From contig CAZGWK010000002.1 in the NCBI GenBank assembly GCA_964529285.1, forward strand, positions 62,001 through 126,000: a DNA stretch of 64,000 bases, read 5' to 3'. Positions within the stretch are counted from its first letter, which is position 1; each line of letters opens with the position of its first letter. The translations under genes were made by a program, and so were the position numbers. Source of the DNA: SURF-21 sp964529285. GTDB taxonomy: Bacteria > Actinomycetota > Geothermincolia > Geothermincolales > RBG-13-55-18. Below, piece by piece: positions 61,201-64,000 of the stretch. The notes beneath the pieces were generated by a model. That model was not told the DNA's origin. It searched no databases and worked only from the letters and a program-made list of their open reading frames with translations.

Positions 61201-64000
61201 CGACCGCTCCGCCGCATCCAACACCGTTCAGGTCGATGTGGACCAGCCCTACCTGCAGCTGCTCAAGAGCAATGACGCCGCAGGACCCGTCTCCGGAGGC
61301 GATACGGTCAATTACACCGTCACCGTTACCAACACCGGCTGGTGGACCGCCTTCAACAACGTCATCGTGGACACCCTGCCGGTGGGCATGCGCGCGACCG
61401 ACCCCTCTGCCGCGGTGGCCGTGACCCTGGACGCGGCGCCCCTCACCGCGGGCACCGACTACTCCGTGGCCTACAGCGGAGCCAGCGGCGAGCTCAGCGT
61501 GGATCTGGAGGGTGGCACTTCGGACACCGACATCCCGGCAGGCAGCGTTCTGGTCATCAACTACACCGCCACCGTGGACGGCGACGTGGGCGCGGGCTCC
61601 ACCCTCACCAACGTGGCCTCGGTGTCCTACAACTCCCGCACCGACGGCACGGGCAGGCAGATAGACCGCACCACGGACCCCGACGACCGTAACACCGACG
61701 ACTCCACGGTGGACGTCCTCGACGTGACCATAACCAAGACCATCGGCGGCCCCAACCCCGCCACCATCGGCGACGAGGTGACTTACATCTACACCATCGT
61801 CATACCTTCCGAGACGGTGGCATACTGGCCGGAGATACGGGACGTAATCGAGGCTGACGGCATAGCCTACGTCGCGGGTTCTTCCAGCCTGAGCGACGTC
61901 TCGGGCAGTCCCCTGGCCCCGGCTGCCTTCCGGGGAGGGACAGCGGACCCCTCCGAGGACTACAACGACCCCGTACCGGGGGCCACCTTCACCTGGCTGC
62001 TGGACACCATCATAAACGCCGGTCCGGGCGCGACGGGTGACACGGACTACGTCTTCCAGCTCAGCTTCCGCGCCAGGGTGACCGGACTGGCGGACGACGG
62101 CACCACCTGGCTGTGGTGGCCTCCCACCGCGGACGACAGCGCCGACGATTACGGAAGTATCCGCTGGAACACCACCGACGAGGGCGCGGGCGTCACCGAC
62201 AGCGAGGAGACATCGGATAGCGAGACCACGGAGATAGACCAGCCCTACCTGGAGCTGGATAAAGCTAATGACAAGGAGGGCCCCCCGCCTATTCCAGTCT
62301 CCGGCGGCGATACCGTCAATTACACCGTCACCGTTACCAACACCGGCTGGTGGACCGCCTTCAACAACGTCATCGTGGACACCCTGCCGGTGGGCATGCG
62401 CGCGACCGACCCCTCTGCCGCGGTGGCCGTGACCCTGGACGCGGCGCCCCTCACCGCGGGCACCGATTACTCGGTCAGCTACAACGGCGCCACCGGAGAG
62501 CTGACCATAGACCTGGAAGGGGGCACCTCCGACACCGACATCCCCGTGGGCGGGCAGCTGGTCATCACCTATACCGCGGTCATCGACAGCGACGTAGGCG
62601 CTGGCTCCACCCTCGAAAACATTGCCTCGGTGTCCTACAACTCCCGCACCGACGGCACCGGCAGGCAGGTGGACCGCACCTCCGACCCCGTTGACGAGAA
62701 TACCGACGACTCCACGGTGGACGTGCGCAACGTCACCGTGGCCAAGAGCATAACAGGCCCCAACCCCGCCACCATCGGCGACGAGGTGGAGTACGTCATA
62801 CAGGTGACCGTGCCGGCGGAGACGGTGGCCTGGTGGCCGCAGGTCCGGGAGCAGATCAACACCGACGGCATGGCCTACGTCGCCGGCTCCTCCAGCCTTG
62901 CTGACATATCCGGGAACCCGGACGTCCCCGCCAGCTTCCGCGCCACCTCCGACCCGACGGTAAACACCGGCACGCCGACGCCCGGCGCCACCCTCACCTG
63001 GCTTCTGGGCACCGTGGACAACGGCGGCGCGGGCTCTCCCGTAGGCGATACCGATTACGTTTTCGAGCTGCGCTTCCGCGTGAGAGTGACCGGCCTGGCC
63101 GACGACGGCTCCACCTGGCTGTGGTGGCCGCCCACCGCCACCGACCGCTCCGGCGACCGCGCGCGCTTCCGCTGGAGCACCACCGACCAGGGGCCCGGCG
63201 CCGATCCCAGCAACCAGACGCCCTATACTCCCTACCAGTACACCGAGATAGACCAGCCCTACCTGGAGCTCACCAAGTCCAATGACGCTGCGGGCCCCCT
63301 CAAGGGCGGCGATACGGTGAACTACACCGTCACCGTGACCAACAACGGCTGGTGGCCGTCTCACCGCAACATCGTTGTGGACACCTTGCCCGCCGGCATG
63401 CGCGACACCGCCCCGGTGGTCACGGCGGTGACCCTTAATGGGATACCACTGACGGCCGGGGTGGATTACGACAGCTCCTGGAACGGTGGAACGGGCGAGC
63501 TCACCATAGACCTCACCCGGGGCGGCGCCGTGGACACGGCCATCCCCAACGGCCAGGCCCTGGTAATCCAGTACACGGGCACCCTGGACAACGACGTGGG
63601 GGCGGGCTCCACCCTCACCAACGTGGCCTCGGTGGAGTACAACTCCCGCGCCGACGGCACGGGCAGACAGGTCGACCGCACCTCCGACCCCGCCGATTAC
63701 AACACCGACGACTCATCGGTCTCGGTGGAGCTGGCCGGCCTGAGCAAGACCTGCGACGCGCCGGGCAACCAGGCCACTATCGGCCAGGCTTACGACTACA
63801 CGGTGTCGACGACCGTGCCCGCCTATACCGTCATCTACAACGCTGTGCTCACGGACGATATCGCGGACGGCCTGGAGGTGGACGCGACCCGGACCGAGCT
63901 GGACGGCGTACCCACCCCCATCGGCTCTGTCACCGCCGTCTACGATCCGGTCACCGGGATCACCGCCGTCACCTGGGACATCGGCGACTACGCCAACGCC
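58283..64000 (+). CDS. Giant exported DUF11-type repeat protein, 3' end outside window
   Basis: Open frame of at least 1906 codons. ATG 58283 follows GGGGGAG, and TATAAT stands at 58206. Signal peptide: VVFALTAFILFMTLGIFAPPREAEA (residues about 17-41; given by its core). The rest is beta-sandwich DUF11-like domains with hallmarks GDTVNYTVTVTNTG, VIVDTLPVGM and ITYT. From about 60260 three to four copies of a unit of about 336 residues follow, each with two sandwich domains (WWPPTA-type insert, then DQPYLEL). Copies at about 61290-61470 and 62300-62470 are nearly identical. Likely a cell-surface stalk or adhesin; the anchor would be beyond the window. Confidence 0.88.
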   Translation, partial: MLSSLFTSSTCKLKAVVVFALTAFILFMTLGIFAPPREAEAQPSLSVSKSFSGKPLLGGTATVSITVTNTGDQRGYNLSLSDVFSSSRPDPEGQVTFVSAGDSNGNLPPSSVSTDPATGDLTVSFDNFRDLEPTESTTIDIVVSLSGDATWEVGDLLVDDVTAQVNDLPDGSGTWRQGSDSASTEVIPIKIVNKSANQSTGVGQASGTLDWPYTYTIDVQNNYLLPTDNIVITDTIPDGVEYLGIASGPAPSSVVRDNVSGITTLTWNVGTLAASAGWTVTYNAGIRYDYFGTANGGTNRPHDDFDGDPPLGTPIPDKTTFQNRADLDCTFQGDPFSDSDTAQVSGCYATIEKSVNPTLVGNGTVVTYTINYYTSEYYNIDGITITDVLPDGQTYNADAVPVPDLVQNDTPGPGQTTLIWNALPEPMASGTVRTITFTATVDFTWQAPPIAGEDIVADDSMSNEVTIDSTWHDEPDPTRMSQTTSCDSAAGVSTGLPSINKQVSLDGSAWTDAVQATVGDELWFRVRFNTADGATPIRSDIRFKDIQVTDWLPPGTSYVAGSYALAYSTPAATYFLDPGSQYDDPPTPVAIGGLSGLDWWLGNIERGGWWQVVFRVQVDDAAGVAAGVVVNDLGKLAGENTFGQRYSDRDGAEVGYEEPELVLTKTATSVPLPLLPGSTVQYQIVIDNVGGAAAEDILVIDTLPVGMRLFDPTSGPTAVSVNGTPLSENVDFEEGYDGGTGIATWDFQTAAVSTALPAGGQLVITYTSQVDTGVGAGAVLTDLATVGWNTQADGSGRVYPGTSDPADPNTDDETVNLAPLTIAKSFSPAGPFTIGDTVTFQLDVSVPQGMYAYWPEIVDTVSVDGVQYVPGSAALSLVSGTPVTGASFDPATNPDPIIDTGPSPGTTFNWYLNNFIDNSGQPTDYVFRLSFDVVITGIADGGGWEFWPPTAGDQFADTAAVNWNTSDTATRETDRSAASNTVQVDVDQPYLQLLKSNDAAGPVSGGDTVNYTVTVTNTGWWTAFNNVIVDTLPVGMRATDPSAAVAVTLDAAPLTAGTDYSVAYSGASGELSVDLEGGTSDTDIPAGSVLVINYTATVDGDVGAGSTLTNVASVSYNSRTDGTGRQIDRTTDPDDRNTDDSTVDVLDVTITKTIGGPNPATIGDEVTYIYTIVIPSETVAYWPEIRDVIEADGIAYVAGSSSLSDVSGSPLAPAAFRGGTADPSEDYNDPVPGATFTWLLDTIINAGPGATGDTDYVFQLSFRARVTGLADDGTTWLWWPPTADDSADDYGSIRWNTTDEGAGVTDSEETSDSETTEIDQPYLELDKANDKEGPPPIPVSGGDTVNYTVTVTNTGWWTAFNNVIVDTLPVGMRATDPSAAVAVTLDAAPLTAGTDYSVSYNGATGELTIDLEGGTSDTDIPVGGQLVITYTAVIDSDVGAGSTLENIASVSYNSRTDGTGRQVDRTSDPVDENTDDSTVDVRNVTVAKSITGPNPATIGDEVEYVIQVTVPAETVAWWPQVREQINTDGMAYVAGSSSLADISGNPDVPASFRATSDPTVNTGTPTPGATLTWLLGTVDNGGAGSPVGDTDYVFELRFRVRVTGLADDGSTWLWWPPTATDRSGDRARFRWSTTDQGPGADPSNQTPYTPYQYTEIDQPYLELTKSNDAAGPLKGGDTVNYTVTVTNNGWWPSHRNIVVDTLPAGMRDTAPVVTAVTLNGIPLTAGVDYDSSWNGGTGELTIDLTRGGAVDTAIPNGQALVIQYTGTLDNDVGAGSTLTNVASVEYNSRADGTGRQVDRTSDPADYNTDDSSVSVELAGLSKTCDAPGNQATIGQAYDYTVSTTVPAYTVIYNAVLTDDIADGLEVDATRTELDGVPTPIGSVTAVYDPVTGITAVTWDIGDYANA
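60263..64000 (+). repeat. Tandem ~1008-bp coding repeats inside the giant surface protein
   Basis: The GGCTGGTGG marker of each unit falls at 61337, 62345 and 63347, giving periods of 1008 and 1002 bp, both multiples of three. The first, more diverged unit begins near 60263. About 150 bp around 61316-61466 and 62324-62474 are almost identical, indicating recent duplication or conversion. Confidence 0.8.

Noticed and set aside
59075..63364. 1429-codon open frame on the minus strand
   Set aside because: It is the antisense of the giant DUF11-type repeat gene; its Gly/Val/His/Arg-rich composition and repetitiveness mirror the codon bias of the sense repeats, and it lacks a start context.
1..64000. 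CRISPR array, prophage or insertion sequence
   Set aside because: No regularly spaced short direct repeats, cas genes, integrase, transposase or phage structural genes were seen; the only repeats are REP-like arms, the GGGTC family, and coding repeats.

Overview
The window is 64 kb of high-GC bacterial DNA. It reads like a draft or metagenome-derived contig of an anaerobic or facultative member of the Actinomycetota, possibly one of the deep uncultured thermophile or sediment lineages. Support for this is a GlnR-type orphan regulator with GlnR-like boxes, a heliorhodopsin, SLH/NlpC proteins with tandem FDTWILLANP modules, rubredoxin plus flavodiiron protein, a 2-hydroxyacyl-CoA dehydratase activase and many 4Fe-4S proteins. 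The taxonomic call is inference; no rRNA is present. A 100-N scaffold gap (8367-8466) is flanked by two identical 55-bp ends and may be artificial.

Layout. 1-8.2 kb: lipid or CoA metabolism with a thiolase end, methyltransferases, a FabK-like flavoenzyme, and two thiolase-fold/DUF35 pairs whose thiolases lack the nucleophilic cysteine. Within it is a C-GCAxxG-C-C redox protein whose gene reads through an in-frame TGA followed by a SECIS-like hairpin, so it is a probable selenoprotein. 8.2-16.4 kb: repeat-bearing gap, class V PLP enzyme, SLH/NlpC surface protein, Zn-alcohol dehydrogenase plus DhnA-type aldolase, metallopeptidase, and an operon of DUF3343, a decayed dehydratase and its activase. 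16.7-26.6 kb: heliorhodopsin, hydrolase, glycerol kinase, PaaK-like ligase, iron alcohol dehydrogenase, a PAS/GAF/HATPase sensor without a visible H-box, an iron-sulfur flavoprotein and a ferredoxin.

26.8-32.7 kb: a TetR-associated catabolic cluster of class II aldolase, TetR, saccharopine-dehydrogenase-like oxidoreductase, FGGY kinase and a RuBisCO-like protein. Near-identical operators precede the aldolase and tetR. It looks like a route for an unusual sugar or sugar acid. 32.8-36.7 kb: lipoprotein serpin, acetoacetate-decarboxylase-like protein and an ABC-2 exporter.

37.2-48.2 kb: a nitrogen-assimilation island. It holds NrpR (archaeal-type repressor), a split archaeal-type glutamate synthase with two electron-transfer subunits, GlnR-like regulator, Amt, PII and glutamine synthetase. 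Tandem 11-bp-period boxes lie upstream of amt and glnA, so two normally separate nitrogen regulators appear to share one locus. 48.3-58.1 kb: NAD synthetase, lipoproteins, rubredoxin/flavodiiron pair, an internally deleted dehydratase, tRNA-Ala and a metallophosphoesterase. 58.3 kb to the end: the first 1906 codons of a giant exported protein with about 336-residue tandem repeats. REP-like GGGGTCAG palindromes sit directly after several genes.
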